Translations under genes and position numbers: made by a program
Shown: positions 8,927-17,130 of the stretch, one piece after another
How positions within the stretch are numbered: the first letter of the stretch is position 1
How the letters are laid out: every line of letters starts with the position of its first letter
Notes under the pieces: generated by a model
The model's database searches: none
What the model was told of the DNA's origin: nothing
Seen by the model: only the letters and a program-made list of their open reading frames with translations
DNA from: Parendozoicomonas haliclonae
GTDB lineage: Bacteria; Pseudomonadota; Gammaproteobacteria; Pseudomonadales; Endozoicomonadaceae
Length of the DNA stretch: 64,000 nt
Reading direction: 5' to 3'
NCBI RefSeq assembly: GCF_900174585.1
Contig: NZ_FWPT01000003.1
Location: 1-64,000 of the forward strand

Positions 8927-9493
8927 TTAAAAGCTGGCGGGCGCATGAGCGCTGATAATTTTGCAGACGGTTTTGCCTGGATTCCTGAAGGAATGGGCAA
9001 TACTGGTATCGTAAAGAAAGCTCTCACCGGCCTTGATATGGTAGGTTTTATCACCCACCGTCAGCTCCAGCTCACCTTCCAGAACGATGCCGGCCTCTTC
9101 GCCTTCGTGCTCGATCGTCTTAACACCGGTGCCGGCACCGGGCTGATACTCTTCAATCAGAAAACCTAGCTGGCGATTGCTGCGCCCATCACACACCAAC
9201 TTCATGGAAACCTTGTCATTTCCAATCTCAATCAAACGGTCTGGAGTAATAACTACACCCGGCTCAGTAAACACTTCCTCTTCGCAGAAAAATTCCGACA
9301 GAGACAGGGAAAACACGTTCACTATTTTATGCAGTGAACTGATGGAAGGACTGACTTTGTTGTTTTCGATGGAAGAAACAGCGCTATGGGTAATCCCGGC
9401 CCGCTCTGCAAGATCTCTCTGGGTAAGGTTATGCGCTTTGCGCAAACGGCTAACCTTATCGCCGACATTCACTTTATTCATTTTACTGACCAT
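8927..9493 (-). CDS. puuR: HTH/cupin transcriptional repressor PuuR
   Basis: A protein of about 188 aa from ATG 9493; ATG 9481 (four residues shorter) is equally possible and 9535 less likely. An N-terminal XRE-type HTH (LTQRDLAERAGITHSAVSSIE) and a C-terminal cupin (HEGEEAGIVLEGELEL) match E. coli PuuR throughout, including the HTP/HAPASF end. PuuR represses putrescine-utilisation genes and is relieved by putrescine. It lies 40 bp upstream of puuB on the same strand, so it may be autoregulated with the cluster. Confidence 0.88.
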   Translation of the reverse strand: MVSKMNKVNVGDKVSRLRKAHNLTQRDLAERAGITHSAVSSIENNKVSPSISSLHKIVNVFSLSLSEFFCEEEVFTEPGVVITPDRLIEIGNDKVSMKLVCDGRSNRQLGFLIEEYQPGAGTGVKTIEHEGEEAGIVLEGELELTVGDKTYHIKAGESFLYDTSIAHSFRNPGKTVCKIISAHAPASF

Positions 9494-9756
9494 GCAGGAC
9501 AGCCTGCTTGCATTCTTGTTCAATTTATAGAGCAAACACTAATCCAAACACTGCCCAACTATCAATTATTTTTTACACTAGAACTCTAAAAGTTACTAAT
9601 AACCAGTATAAAAAGCAGATGTCGGCTATTTTCGCGAACCCACTCGATCAATATATCGAACAACCACTTCACAAACACACTCAGAATAATGAACAACCAC
9701 CATCAGGACCAAAGCACATCTATTGCTGCTTTATTAATAGTTTTCAGCCATAGTCA

Positions 9757-10650
9757 ATGCATAAGCGATCAAAACGAGAACAGCAGCTTATGCCAACTCA
9801 TCTTCCCAAAGGCTCTTTAAGAGCATTACTTTTTTCTTTGACCTTGATTGTTATTGCCGGCTGTACCGGGCGATTGCTGTATAACAATATTGACTGGATC
9901 CTGCTGAAAGCGATTGATGATTTCATCACGCTTAATGAGCAGCAGGAGAAGCTAATCACGAAACGAATCCAACCTCTTAAAGTGTGGATTGAAAACAATG
10001 AAGTGCCGGCCTATGAAAACCTACTTCAGCAGCTCCTGTCATTAAATAAAGAGTCACTAACGATTGATACCCTATCCGAGCTTCAGAATCAGATTCAGGA
10101 GCGCTACAACAGTATTCTTAGCAGGCTCTCGCCCGACCTTATCGCAATCAGCCAGACACTGACCGAAGAGCAAAAGCAGGAATTTCTGGAAAGATTGACT
10201 GAGAGGCACCAGGAAAGAGATAAGGAGTATGCCAATAAAAGCGAGCGCCAGATTCGCAGCCAACTCTGCGATAGAACGGAAGAATCTGTAACAGACTGGA
10301 TTGGCTCAATAAACCGTGAGCAACAAATAATTGTTAAGCACTTCTGCGAGGGCATGCAACTCACAACCAAAGAGTGGCAAGAATACCGCCAACGGCTGCG
10401 AGAACAAACTCAGGCCCTGCTGACCATACCACCTGCAAGTACCGACTTTGAAAAACAGCTCAATGTATTACTGATGGAGCGGGAAACCCTATACAGCCCG
10501 GCTTTGAAAAAGAAGAATTCCCATAATCGGGAGCTGGCCATGACTGCCATCGTTGAACTGGGGCAAACTCTGAGTGAAGATCAGTGGCAACACTTCTACC
10601 GCCGCATTGAAAAATGGCAGAAACTGCTGGCTGATTTCAGACAGCATTAA
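9757..10650 (+). CDS. Lipoprotein of the DUF6279 type
   Basis: A protein of up to 297 aa, with ATG 9790 as an alternative start 11 residues on. The signal peptide ends in the lipobox VIAGC, so the mature protein should be lipid-anchored. The rest is highly charged and helical (many E, Q, K, R), matching the DUF6279 family of putative lipoproteins by its early NNIDWILLKAIDDFITLN segment. No function is known. It stands alone, with tRNA genes following on the opposite strand. Confidence 0.8.
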   Translation: MHKRSKREQQLMPTHLPKGSLRALLFSLTLIVIAGCTGRLLYNNIDWILLKAIDDFITLNEQQEKLITKRIQPLKVWIENNEVPAYENLLQQLLSLNKESLTIDTLSELQNQIQERYNSILSRLSPDLIAISQTLTEEQKQEFLERLTERHQERDKEYANKSERQIRSQLCDRTEESVTDWIGSINREQQIIVKHFCEGMQLTTKEWQEYRQRLREQTQALLTIPPASTDFEKQLNVLLMERETLYSPALKKKNSHNRELAMTAIVELGQTLSEDQWQHFYRRIEKWQKLLADFRQH

Positions 10651-10719
10651 TGTCAGATAATTGGCGAAGCGACCCGCTTAAGCCCGTTCCGAACGCAACA
10701 ACAGAAAATTCTGACATAA

Positions 10720-10750
10720 AAAAAGCCCATCTCATTGAGATGGGCTTTTT
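10720..10750. terminator. Bidirectional intrinsic terminator
   Basis: A perfect 14-bp stem (10720-10733 and 10737-10750) with GCCCATCTC/GAGATGGGC flanked by A and T runs. It serves the lipoprotein gene from the left and the tRNA-Val pair from the right. Confidence 0.9.
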
Positions 10751-10753
10751 AAT

Positions 10754-10830
10754 TGGTAGGCGATACCAGATTTGAACTGGTGACCTCCACGATGTCAACG
10801 TGGCGCTCTAACCAACTGAGCTAACCGCCT
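10754..10830 (-). tRNA. tRNA-Val (GAC), copy 1
   Basis: A 77-nt cloverleaf on the minus strand with encoded CCA. The anticodon stem CCACG/CGTGG encloses the loop TTGACAT, anticodon GAC. D-arm GCTCAGTTGGTTAGAGC and T-arm GTTCAAATC are present. It is downstream of an almost identical copy with a 9-bp gap. Confidence 0.95.
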
Positions 10831-10839
10831 GCTGTGCTT

Positions 10840-10916
10840 TGGTAGGCGGTACCAGATTCGAACTGGTGACCTCTACGATGTCAACGTAACGCTCTAACCA
10901 ACTGAGCTAACCGCCT
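10840..10916 (-). tRNA. tRNA-Val (GAC), copy 2
   Basis: A second 77-nt tRNA-Val with loop TTGACAT and encoded CCA. It differs from copy 1 in the anticodon stem (TTACG/CGTAG), the acceptor 3' side and the T-loop (GTTCGAATC). It is transcribed first and shares one promoter with copy 1. Confidence 0.95.
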
Positions 10917-10932
10917 CCAAAGCACGCGGCGT

Positions 10933-10961
10933 AAGTTACCCTCAGAACCCAGAAAAGGCAA
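10933..10961 (-). promoter_or_regulatory. Promoter of the tRNA-Val pair
   Basis: The minus strand has TTGCCT (961-956), a 17-bp spacer and TAACTT (938-933), followed by the GC-rich discriminator ACGCCGCG just before the tRNA 5' end. The layout is that of stable-RNA promoters; the hexamers themselves are only moderate matches. Confidence 0.5.
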
Positions 10962-11116
10962 GCCCTGCTTAAAAACTTTAACCCTGGGAAAAACACCTAC
11001 AAATCACCCCGTAAACAGCCAGAGAAATGACCACTCATTTGAATCCGGCCCGATTCCTGACTACTACTTAACGGGTAAACATGAAGTTTGGCTACGTAGT
11101 ACAAGGAGGTACGCCA

Positions 11117-11407
11117 ATGATCAAAAAGTTTACCCTCGCCTCACTGCTTTCTATTGCTCTTCTTTCCGGCGGTCACGCCATAGCTGATGATAAAGGCAAA
11201 CAGGGCAGTCATGTGGTGAATATCAATTCCGCCAGTGCAGAAACCCTGGATAAGGAATTAAAGTTTGTCGGCGAGAAGACTGCGGAGCGCATCGTTGAAC
11301 ACCGCGAGAAACACGGCGAGTTTGAGAACGTCGAAGAATTGAGCGAAGTGAAAGGTGTCGGCGCGCAGATAATCAAAGCTAACCGCACGCGAATGGTGAC
11401 TGAATAA
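11117..11407 (+). CDS. ComEA-like helix-hairpin-helix protein, exported
   Basis: A 96-aa protein. The signal peptide (about residues 1-22, ending GHAIA-D) is followed by a helix-hairpin-helix pair (NINSASAETLDKEL and ELSEVKGVGAQI), as in ComEA proteins that bind incoming DNA in the periplasm. The start at 11117 is set by a perfect AGGAGG 8 nt upstream. Many bacteria carry such single-domain ComEA proteins whose link to competence is unproven; no other competence gene is nearby. Confidence 0.85.
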   Translation: MIKKFTLASLLSIALLSGGHAIADDKGKQGSHVVNINSASAETLDKELKFVGEKTAERIVEHREKHGEFENVEELSEVKGVGAQIIKANRTRMVTE

Positions 11408-11414
11408 AAGTCAT

Positions 11415-11445
11415 AAAAAAAGCCGCTTGAAAAAGCGGCTTTTTA
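11415..11445. terminator. Intrinsic terminator between comEA-like gene and tRNA-Asn
   Basis: The stem GCCGCTT/AAGCGGC with loop GAAA, flanked by A and T runs, works in both directions. Confidence 0.9.
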
Positions 11446-11449
11446 AATT

Positions 11450-11525
11450 TGGCTCCCCGAACTGGACTCGAACCAGTGACCCAATGATTAACAGTCATTT
11501 GCTCTACCAACTGAGCTATCGGGGA
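11450..11525 (-). tRNA. tRNA-Asn (GTT)
   Basis: A 76-nt cloverleaf with encoded CCA. The anticodon stem AATGA/TCATT encloses loop CTGTTAA, anticodon GTT. D-arm GCTCAGTTGGTAGAGC and T-arm GGTTCGAGTCC are canonical. Confidence 0.96.
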
Positions 11526-11544
11526 TCCGTATTGGATGCGTTGC

Positions 11545-11573
11545 AGTTTACTGAGACAGGCGACGACGGTCAA
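11545..11573 (-). promoter_or_regulatory. Promoter of tRNA-Asn
   Basis: Minus-strand TTGACC (573-568), a 17-bp spacer and TAAACT (550-545), about 20 bp upstream of the tRNA 5' end. Spacing and sequence fit a sigma-70 promoter. Confidence 0.6.
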
Positions 11574-11615
11574 TACGCTCTGCGCAAAAACTTACCACCT
11601 GCCTCATTATTACCA

Positions 11616-12797
11616 TCAAGCGCTGACAAAAGCCTCCAGACGATCCAAAGCCGCTTCCAGATTTTTCATACTGGTGGCGAAAGACAGTCGCATATGACCC
11701 GGCGCACCAAACGCCGAACCCGGCACCATAGCCACACCCGCTTCAAGCAATGCTTCGGCAAAAGCAATATCCGTCTCGTAACCCTTAACAACCATCGCGT
11801 CACTCATATCCGGAAAGCTGTAAAAGGTCCCATCAACAGGAAGCGCACTGATACCCGGCATGGCATTCAACCGTTGCAGCACATAATCATGGCGTTTTTT
11901 GAACTCAACAACCATTGCCTGCACACAATCCTGAGGACCGGACAATGCCGCCACAGCTGCCGCCTGGGCAATAGAGCAAGGATTGGAGGTGCTTTGCGAC
12001 TGAATCTTCTTCATATTCTTGATCAGCCACTCCGGACCACCCACATAACCAATCCGCCAACCGGTCATGGAGTAAGCCTTGGAGACCCCATTCATAACAA
12101 TGGTGCGCTCATACAAATCCGGGCAGACACTGAGGATATTCACATAGGAGCCCTTCTCCCACAGGATATGCTCATACATATCATCCGTGGCAATCAGCAC
12201 ATCTGGATATTCACGCAGAACTTCACCCAGCGCTTCAAGCTCAGCTGCTGAATAAGCCATACCGGTTGGATTGGACGGACTGTTCAAAACCACCAGACGG
12301 GTTTTATCCGTCAATGCAGCCCTGAGCTGGGCGGCGGTCATCTTAAACTTCTGGGTAGCATTGGTTTCAATAATGACTGGCTCACCTTCGGCAATACGCA
12401 CCATATCGGGATAAGACACCCAGTATGGAGCCGGAATCACCACTTCATCACCAGGATTGAGCAGCGCCAGGGCCATATTGAAAAAACTGTGCTTGCCGCC
12501 AGCAGATACCAGAATCTGCGTCGGGGTGTAGGTCAGACCATTGTCTCGTTTGAATTTTTCTATAATGGCTTGCTTGAGTGCCGGAGTACCATCTACAGCC
12601 GTGTATTTGGTCTGTCCGTCATGAATCGCCTGAATCGCGGCCTGTTTGATATGATCCGGGGTATCGAAATCAGGTTCCCCTGCCCCCAAACCAATAATAT
12701 CTTTCCCTGAGGCCTTTAATTCTGCGGCTCTTGTAGTTACTGCCAGTGTCGGTGATGGCTTCACAGCCTGCACCCGACGGGAAAGTCGTTGATCCAC
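11616..12797 (-). CDS. aspC: Aspartate aminotransferase, class I PLP enzyme
   Basis: A 393-aa type I aminotransferase. It carries the PLP-binding NSPSNPTG motif, the Schiff-base lysine in NGVSKAYSMTGWRIGY and the C-terminal arginine in HMRLSFA. It is predicted to interconvert aspartate and oxaloacetate with glutamate/2-oxoglutarate. The GTG at 12797 is chosen because GAGGAGAG lies just upstream and the protein then starts MDQRLSRRVQAV like its family; the longer frame to 12917 has no support. In Pseudomonas this gene lies beside uvrB; here about 5.7 kb of accessory DNA intervenes. 12798-13236 holds no gene I can support. Confidence 0.9.
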   Translation of the reverse strand: MDQRLSRRVQAVKPSPTLAVTTRAAELKASGKDIIGLGAGEPDFDTPDHIKQAAIQAIHDGQTKYTAVDGTPALKQAIIEKFKRDNGLTYTPTQILVSAGGKHSFFNMALALLNPGDEVVIPAPYWVSYPDMVRIAEGEPVIIETNATQKFKMTAAQLRAALTDKTRLVVLNSPSNPTGMAYSAAELEALGEVLREYPDVLIATDDMYEHILWEKGSYVNILSVCPDLYERTIVMNGVSKAYSMTGWRIGYVGGPEWLIKNMKKIQSQSTSNPCSIAQAAAVAALSGPQDCVQAMVVEFKKRHDYVLQRLNAMPGISALPVDGTFYSFPDMSDAMVVKGYETDIAFAEALLEAGVAMVPGSAFGAPGHMRLSFATSMKNLEAALDRLEAFVSA

Positions 12798-13236
12798 CCC
12801 TCTCTCCTCTTTATTTCGCACAGGTCTCCATGAATAGCTGGACGCTTGTAAATGCGAAAAGCCACCCCCCCGTACACAGACAAGCAGGTTACCACCAGCG
12901 AAAGATAAAAGCATCATGGTAGCCCTGCCCCCTCAATACAGCCAGCCTATTTATCCCCCACTTCGTACTTGGTTACCCCAAAGAGAGCATGACGAAGGTA
13001 ACTGCAGGCACTGAGGCAAAAAGGCGAGAGGATTGATGACGCTCTGGTCAAATGTGGTGACATTTAAATTTGATCAAGCTTGAGATGCCTGGCGGAGAGC
13101 CCTCGATGTTGTTGGTGGTGGAATGCAAATGCAGAGCCTTGTTTTATTGTCAACATGGACAGGAAATATCAATGGTGTGGTTCAGAGGGCACCTATCGTG
13201 ATGGGCGACATCGGTACCCTTGTTTCTCGAGGGAAA

Positions 13237-13479
13237 TTAAAGGAAGAAGTTTACAATTGGGAAAGCGAATATGTACCCACCGAGCATAGGTATCCCAAGG
13301 CGGAGGACGACCATTGCGATAGGAATGTTAATGAATAGGCTTACCACCGTACTTAGATCGTCAGTCATGATAGATGTACCGTAACCAATGGCTGCACCTA
13401 TGAGGACTTGAATTATGATGATGAAGACTACGGAAGCTCCGATAGCACCAGCAGCGGCATTCCCCTTGAAATCACTCAT
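13237..13479 (-). CDS. Small two-span membrane protein, unknown
   Basis: An 80-aa protein dominated by two hydrophobic segments (about residues 13-35 and 45-78), with a glycine-rich first helix. The family is not recognised. It lies 27 bp downstream of the 148-aa gene on the same strand and probably shares its transcript. The ribosome site is weak. Coding status is plausible because the hydrophobic pattern is coherent. Confidence 0.45.
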   Translation of the reverse strand: MSDFKGNAAAGAIGASVVFIIIIQVLIGAAIGYGTSIMTDDLSTVVSLFINIPIAMVVLRLGIPMLGGYIFAFPIVNFFL

Positions 13480-13506
13480 TGCTTTTACTCTGAATTTCGT
13501 CAGTGG

Positions 13507-13953
13507 TTAATAAACTGAATCGTTGACAAGACCTGACAACTCATTCATCAAAGGGTCAGAGCCCATGTAGGAGTTGATATTGGAGACAGTCTCGCTCACA
13601 TGGTCAAGGATTTCATAATCGATAGCTGTGTAACGGTAGGCGATGTGATTCTTACCGACATCGCTGTGCAACATTAAAAATGCAAGAGATAAGGGGAAAA
13701 AAAGTTCGCTGTCAGTGGCTCCCCTTGAAAAGAGATTACGCAATGCATGGTCTAATCCAGCTAGGGCAATAGCAGACTCATGCGCTTTCATCTTTATAAA
13801 TTCATCTGGAACATTGCTGGCGATAATATTTGCCATTCCATCGGGACTGAAACCGTCTGAGTGAAAAGATTGTTGCAGCTTGAATATTCGCCTTAAAACG
13901 ACGGTAACTTTTGATCGAGCATAGGTGGATTTTACTGAATCAAGCAGACCCAT
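13507..13953 (-). CDS. Hypothetical cytoplasmic protein of the island
   Basis: A 148-aa protein with a good ribosome site (GAGG 7 nt upstream of ATG). It is mixed helical with no membrane segment or recognisable motif. It is first of a two-gene minus-strand unit with the small membrane protein. The 422 bp upstream (13954-14375) hold inverted motifs but no gene I can support. Confidence 0.5.
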   Translation of the reverse strand: MGLLDSVKSTYARSKVTVVLRRIFKLQQSFHSDGFSPDGMANIIASNVPDEFIKMKAHESAIALAGLDHALRNLFSRGATDSELFFPLSLAFLMLHSDVGKNHIAYRYTAIDYEILDHVSETVSNINSYMGSDPLMNELSGLVNDSVY

Positions 13954-14250
13954 GATAACCTCAGAAAACTGGCCACTGTATGCATATCGAAGTTATTGTA
14001 TGTGACCCGCCATAGTAATACGTGCAAACACCTAGACAGGTTTTGGTGAGAAAAAAACCTGCGCCCAATTATTAAGTAGAGTATGGCTCAGTACCCCCCC
14101 GTAGCCCCACCTTGGGCTCGGAGCCTTCACCAACAAATCCAGTTTTGGGCAGGTGTCTTTCCTGCTCCGACCGCCATCAGTTTCCGCAGCGTCCAGCCCT
14201 GCGCCTTTCCCAGCGAGAACTCGATACCCCCCACCACCATCAGACGACAC

Positions 14251-14360
14251 TGTCCCAATTGGGTATACCTGTGTGGTACTGCCCCACATGTGTCCCACAA
14301 GGGTTGCAATCGTTACTTTTGGGACATACGATACGCAACACCTAAGAGCCTATTGGGACA
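14251..14360. repeat. Cluster of inverted TGTCCCA motifs, possible recombinase site
   Basis: The heptamer TGTCCCA occurs at 14251-14257 and 14291-14297, and its complement TGGGACA at 14320-14326 and 14354-14360. Two copies thus point each way within 110 bp. The first is part of the palindrome CCCAATTGGG, and TGTGG/CCACA forms another dyad at 14272-14288. The cluster ends 15 bp before the serine resolvase gene, where Tn3- and Hin-type systems keep their recombination (res) sites or operators. The motif layout is seen; the function is inferred. Confidence 0.5.
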
Positions 14361-14375
14361 CACAGGGCAATACTC

Positions 14376-14975
14376 ATGGCAACGAACACCGGCACACAGA
14401 CGACAGAGACCACTGGTAAGACCTACTGCTACGCTCGTGTATCCACCACTGACCAAGATACGAGAGTGCAGAAGGACATCCTCTCTACCGCTTACCCTGA
14501 AGCAGTGGTCATGGAGGAGAAAGCATCAGCCACCAGCAGAGACAACAGACCCAACCTTGAACTACTGCTGACGCTTATCTCTGAGGGAGACCGCCTGGTG
14601 GTCTGGAAGCTTGACCGCCTCGCTCGGAACATGAGAGACCTCACCCAGATTGTCCACGAGCTGGAGCTGAAAGGTGCTTCCCTTGTCATTCACGACCAGC
14701 ACATAGACACAGGTACTGCTTCAGGCATAGCATTCCTACAGATGCTGGGAGTCTTTGCTGAGTTCGAGACCAATTTGAGGAAGGAGAGGCAGGCAGCAGG
14801 GATTGCCAAGGCAAAGGAGGAAGGCAAGTACAAGGGAAGGAAGCCGACGGCGAAGATGCAAGCTGACACAGTGAGGGAACTTAAGGCCAACGGTATGGGG
14901 GCATCAGCCATCGCAAAGAAACTGGGTATCGGTCGGGCTTCTGTGTACCGGATACTGGAGGAAGCAACAGCCTAA
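14376..14975 (+). CDS. Small serine recombinase (resolvase/invertase family)
   Basis: A 199-aa protein. The N-terminal resolvase domain starts YCYARVSTTDQ with catalytic Ser23. DRLVVWKLDRLARNMRDL carries the arginines that activate the DNA phosphate, and EFETNLRKERQAAGI is the long E helix. The C-terminal HTH (AIAKKLGIGRASVYRIL) completes a Hin/Tn3-resolvase architecture of normal length. It cuts and rejoins DNA at a nearby site, perhaps the inverted motifs immediately upstream. It is distinct from the large recombinase at the other end of the island. The ribosome site is weak. Confidence 0.92.
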   Translation: MATNTGTQTTETTGKTYCYARVSTTDQDTRVQKDILSTAYPEAVVMEEKASATSRDNRPNLELLLTLISEGDRLVVWKLDRLARNMRDLTQIVHELELKGASLVIHDQHIDTGTASGIAFLQMLGVFAEFETNLRKERQAAGIAKAKEEGKYKGRKPTAKMQADTVRELKANGMGASAIAKKLGIGRASVYRILEEATA

Positions 14976-15121
14976 TCTTTTTCCCTTGCCTAAAGACAGA
15001 GTGAGATTGTCTCGACTTCGAGACTAGTGATGGTGGTCAGTGTTACAGCGTTTAGCCCTTGCGTGTTTCCTGACCCGCCATACAATGCCCTCTCCCTTCA
15101 GCGCATGACTCAGTATCAGGC

Positions 15122-15283
15122 ATGGAATACCTACACGAAGCCCGTGATTGTCTTGTCTCTGTCCTTTCACATCTCCGTAAGGAGAACACCTGCAGCTCCA
15201 AGAGTGGCCTTATAGATACGCTGCAGGAGGAATTAGACGATGTCGTCTACCAGATAGAAGCTCACTACTTCCACAACGACTGA
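15122..15283 (+). CDS. Possible 53-aa acidic small protein
   Basis: An ATG-TGA frame of 54 codons encoding an amphipathic, acidic helix-like peptide (it begins MEYLHEARDCLV and ends EAHYFHND). It fills much of the 415-bp gap between the resolvase and the next island gene. Composition is protein-like, but the ribosome site is poor (CAGG very close to the ATG) and no family is recognised. The rest of 14976-15390 shows nothing else I can support. Confidence 0.3.
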   Translation: MEYLHEARDCLVSVLSHLRKENTCSSKSGLIDTLQEELDDVVYQIEAHYFHND

Positions 15284-15390
15284 TCTTAAACACGCAGCTA
15301 CGCCCCTGAATCAAGGTAGACACCCTGCCGGACATATTCTGTGAGCGTAGCTGTGCGAACCATTCTCAACTACCAAGGACAAACGCAGTA

Positions 15391-15957
15391 TTGGACAGAA
15401 TCTCGAACACTGAACAGACCTATGGTCAAGACGCTGGTTATCGGAAAGGACAGCAGCGAGATGTTGTGGACTCTATAGGAGCCTACCTCATCAGGGGAAA
15501 TGGCCTTCTGTTTGGAACCCGAGACAAGTTGGCCTCAAAGTTTGGCTGCAAGCCAGCGGCCTTTAAACGTGCAGTCAATGACCCTCGATTCCCCTTCAAC
15601 CGCTACCGTGTCATCACTGACAGGGACATTGGACACGTCTACACGCTACCAGAAGTCAGCACGGCACAGGCATTCCGTTACGCTCGCAATTCTGGGGCTT
15701 GGCGGTACAAACTCATCATGGAGGATGGCTCAGAGTATCTCAAAGTGCCTTATATAGACCCAGAGCCACTTACGCTGACAGAAGAAGAGGTGGTTGCCAT
15801 TGACGCTTTCGACATGACGGCCATGCAGACACTGAAGTCACTCTCCGCAGAACGTCTTGCAGAACTTGATGCGGTCAACAGTCTTTACATGGATGAGGTA
15901 GAGGAGGATGTCTATGAAGACGAGGAACTGTGTTGGTCAGCGGAAGAAGCCGCATAA
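15391..15957 (+). CDS. Hypothetical acidic island protein
   Basis: A 188-aa protein. The only usable start is TTG at 15391 (AAGGA about 12 nt upstream); the frame is open back to 15310 but has no ATG. The first half is basic and compact, with an LASKFGCKPAAFKRAV segment that could be a small helix-turn-helix. The C-terminal 50 residues are very acidic. Family unknown. It is followed by another unknown island gene on the same strand. Confidence 0.55.
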   Translation: MDRISNTEQTYGQDAGYRKGQQRDVVDSIGAYLIRGNGLLFGTRDKLASKFGCKPAAFKRAVNDPRFPFNRYRVITDRDIGHVYTLPEVSTAQAFRYARNSGAWRYKLIMEDGSEYLKVPYIDPEPLTLTEEEVVAIDAFDMTAMQTLKSLSAERLAELDAVNSLYMDEVEEDVYEDEELCWSAEEAA

Positions 15958-16120
15958 CTGTACCACTATATAAGACACCCTGAGTTATTGCCCTTAAGGA
16001 CAACCTCCTAGCCACGGATGAAAACCGGCAAGCGCAGCGATGCAACCATACCGCCCCTAGGAGGAACCCCAGAGCCTGCCACAAGGCTCCCTCCCTCCAC
16101 TGACTACAAAGCATACAACC

Positions 16121-17122
16121 ATGATTGAGTACCTTTTCCCTGTCGATTACGAAGACCAGCTTGACCAATGGGAGGCAGACCACAGGGTCAGCCCTACCAT
16201 CACCCATATAGGCGGTCGCAATGAGAACCTGACACCCTTAAAGACCACCACTTGGTCTCCCTCTAACGGTCAACGAACCTGTGAACACTGCCATTGTGTC
16301 TTTACTCCACCAGCGTCTTCTTTCTCCATCCACTGTAACCGCTGCCAAGGAAGGTATCGTCAGTATGGGATGTATGAACTACCAAAGCAGTGGAAGGGGG
16401 ATAAGGCACTTAAGGCCGTACGCAGAGCCACCCAGAAAGTCCTACAGGCTGTGTCAGTAGAAAGCTGTGCCGAGTATCGCCACGCCTTCAGAGCTGTCTC
16501 TAATTTGTTCTCCAGCCCTCCTGCCGATGCCTTCCACCTCTACCGTTCTACCCCTTCTCTGTCACAGATACAGACCACGGAACTTAAAGCCAGGTACTTG
16601 AGTTACCATCTCCTGATGCACGCTGACCATGAGGAGCTTCTAGGCAAGGCACTCGAACTGGTTGCAGTGGTCACGCATGACTGGTCAATTATCAACTATG
16701 CAGGAGAAGAAGTGCGGGAGATATGGTTAGGCCATGAACTCATCAGGTCATATCGTAAACCCAAGGTGAGAACTGATAGGGGAGTCATAAGACACTGGTC
16801 TTATATAGATCGAGATTGCAAGCAGGTCATAGGTAACGCCCTCCTGAAGCCACTCCAAGCCCTCTATAATGCCCTACAGCCAGCCATCGCAATGAGGCTG
16901 AAGCATGAACTGGTCATCAGCCAGAAGCGAACTGAAGCCCGTACAGAGGCCGTACGCTACAGACACTCCCAGACGATGAAAGCTCAACGCTGGCCTACTA
17001 TGGCAAAGGATTATATCTGTGGACGAATAATGACAAGAGAAGAAGATGGAAGCTGGAGACCTGCCATTGAGGCAGAGATGGGTAACTGGAGACGCTTTGA
17101 GTATCACGCCCCCACGCACTGA
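16121..17122 (+). CDS. Hypothetical protein with N-terminal zinc ribbon
   Basis: A 333-aa protein. C54-x2-C57 and C72-x2-C75 form a probable zinc ribbon after an N-terminal acidic segment. The remainder (about 90-333) is basic and mainly helical, with repeated R/K clusters, suggesting nucleic-acid binding; a role in island replication or regulation would fit but is not shown. It is convergent with the large serine recombinase (8 bp between stops). Family not recognised. Confidence 0.6.
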   Translation: MIEYLFPVDYEDQLDQWEADHRVSPTITHIGGRNENLTPLKTTTWSPSNGQRTCEHCHCVFTPPASSFSIHCNRCQGRYRQYGMYELPKQWKGDKALKAVRRATQKVLQAVSVESCAEYRHAFRAVSNLFSSPPADAFHLYRSTPSLSQIQTTELKARYLSYHLLMHADHEELLGKALELVAVVTHDWSIINYAGEEVREIWLGHELIRSYRKPKVRTDRGVIRHWSYIDRDCKQVIGNALLKPLQALYNALQPAIAMRLKHELVISQKRTEARTEAVRYRHSQTMKAQRWPTMAKDYICGRIMTREEDGSWRPAIEAEMGNWRRFEYHAPTH

Positions 17123-17130
17123 GGAAGCGG

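Noticed and set aside
10754-10916. Direct repeat of about 77 bp, considered as a CRISPR or insertion footprint.
   Set aside because: It is simply two tandem tRNA-Val genes.
13123-13338. A 71-codon plus-strand frame in the aspC-island gap.
   Set aside because: It overlaps the small membrane-protein gene on the other strand, lacks a ribosome site and shows no recognisable motif.
14032-14571. Several overlapping open frames on both strands upstream of the resolvase.
   Set aside because: Compositionally odd (Pro/Arg/Thr-rich), mutually overlapping and without ribosome sites; the DNA is better explained by the inverted TGTCCCA motif cluster.
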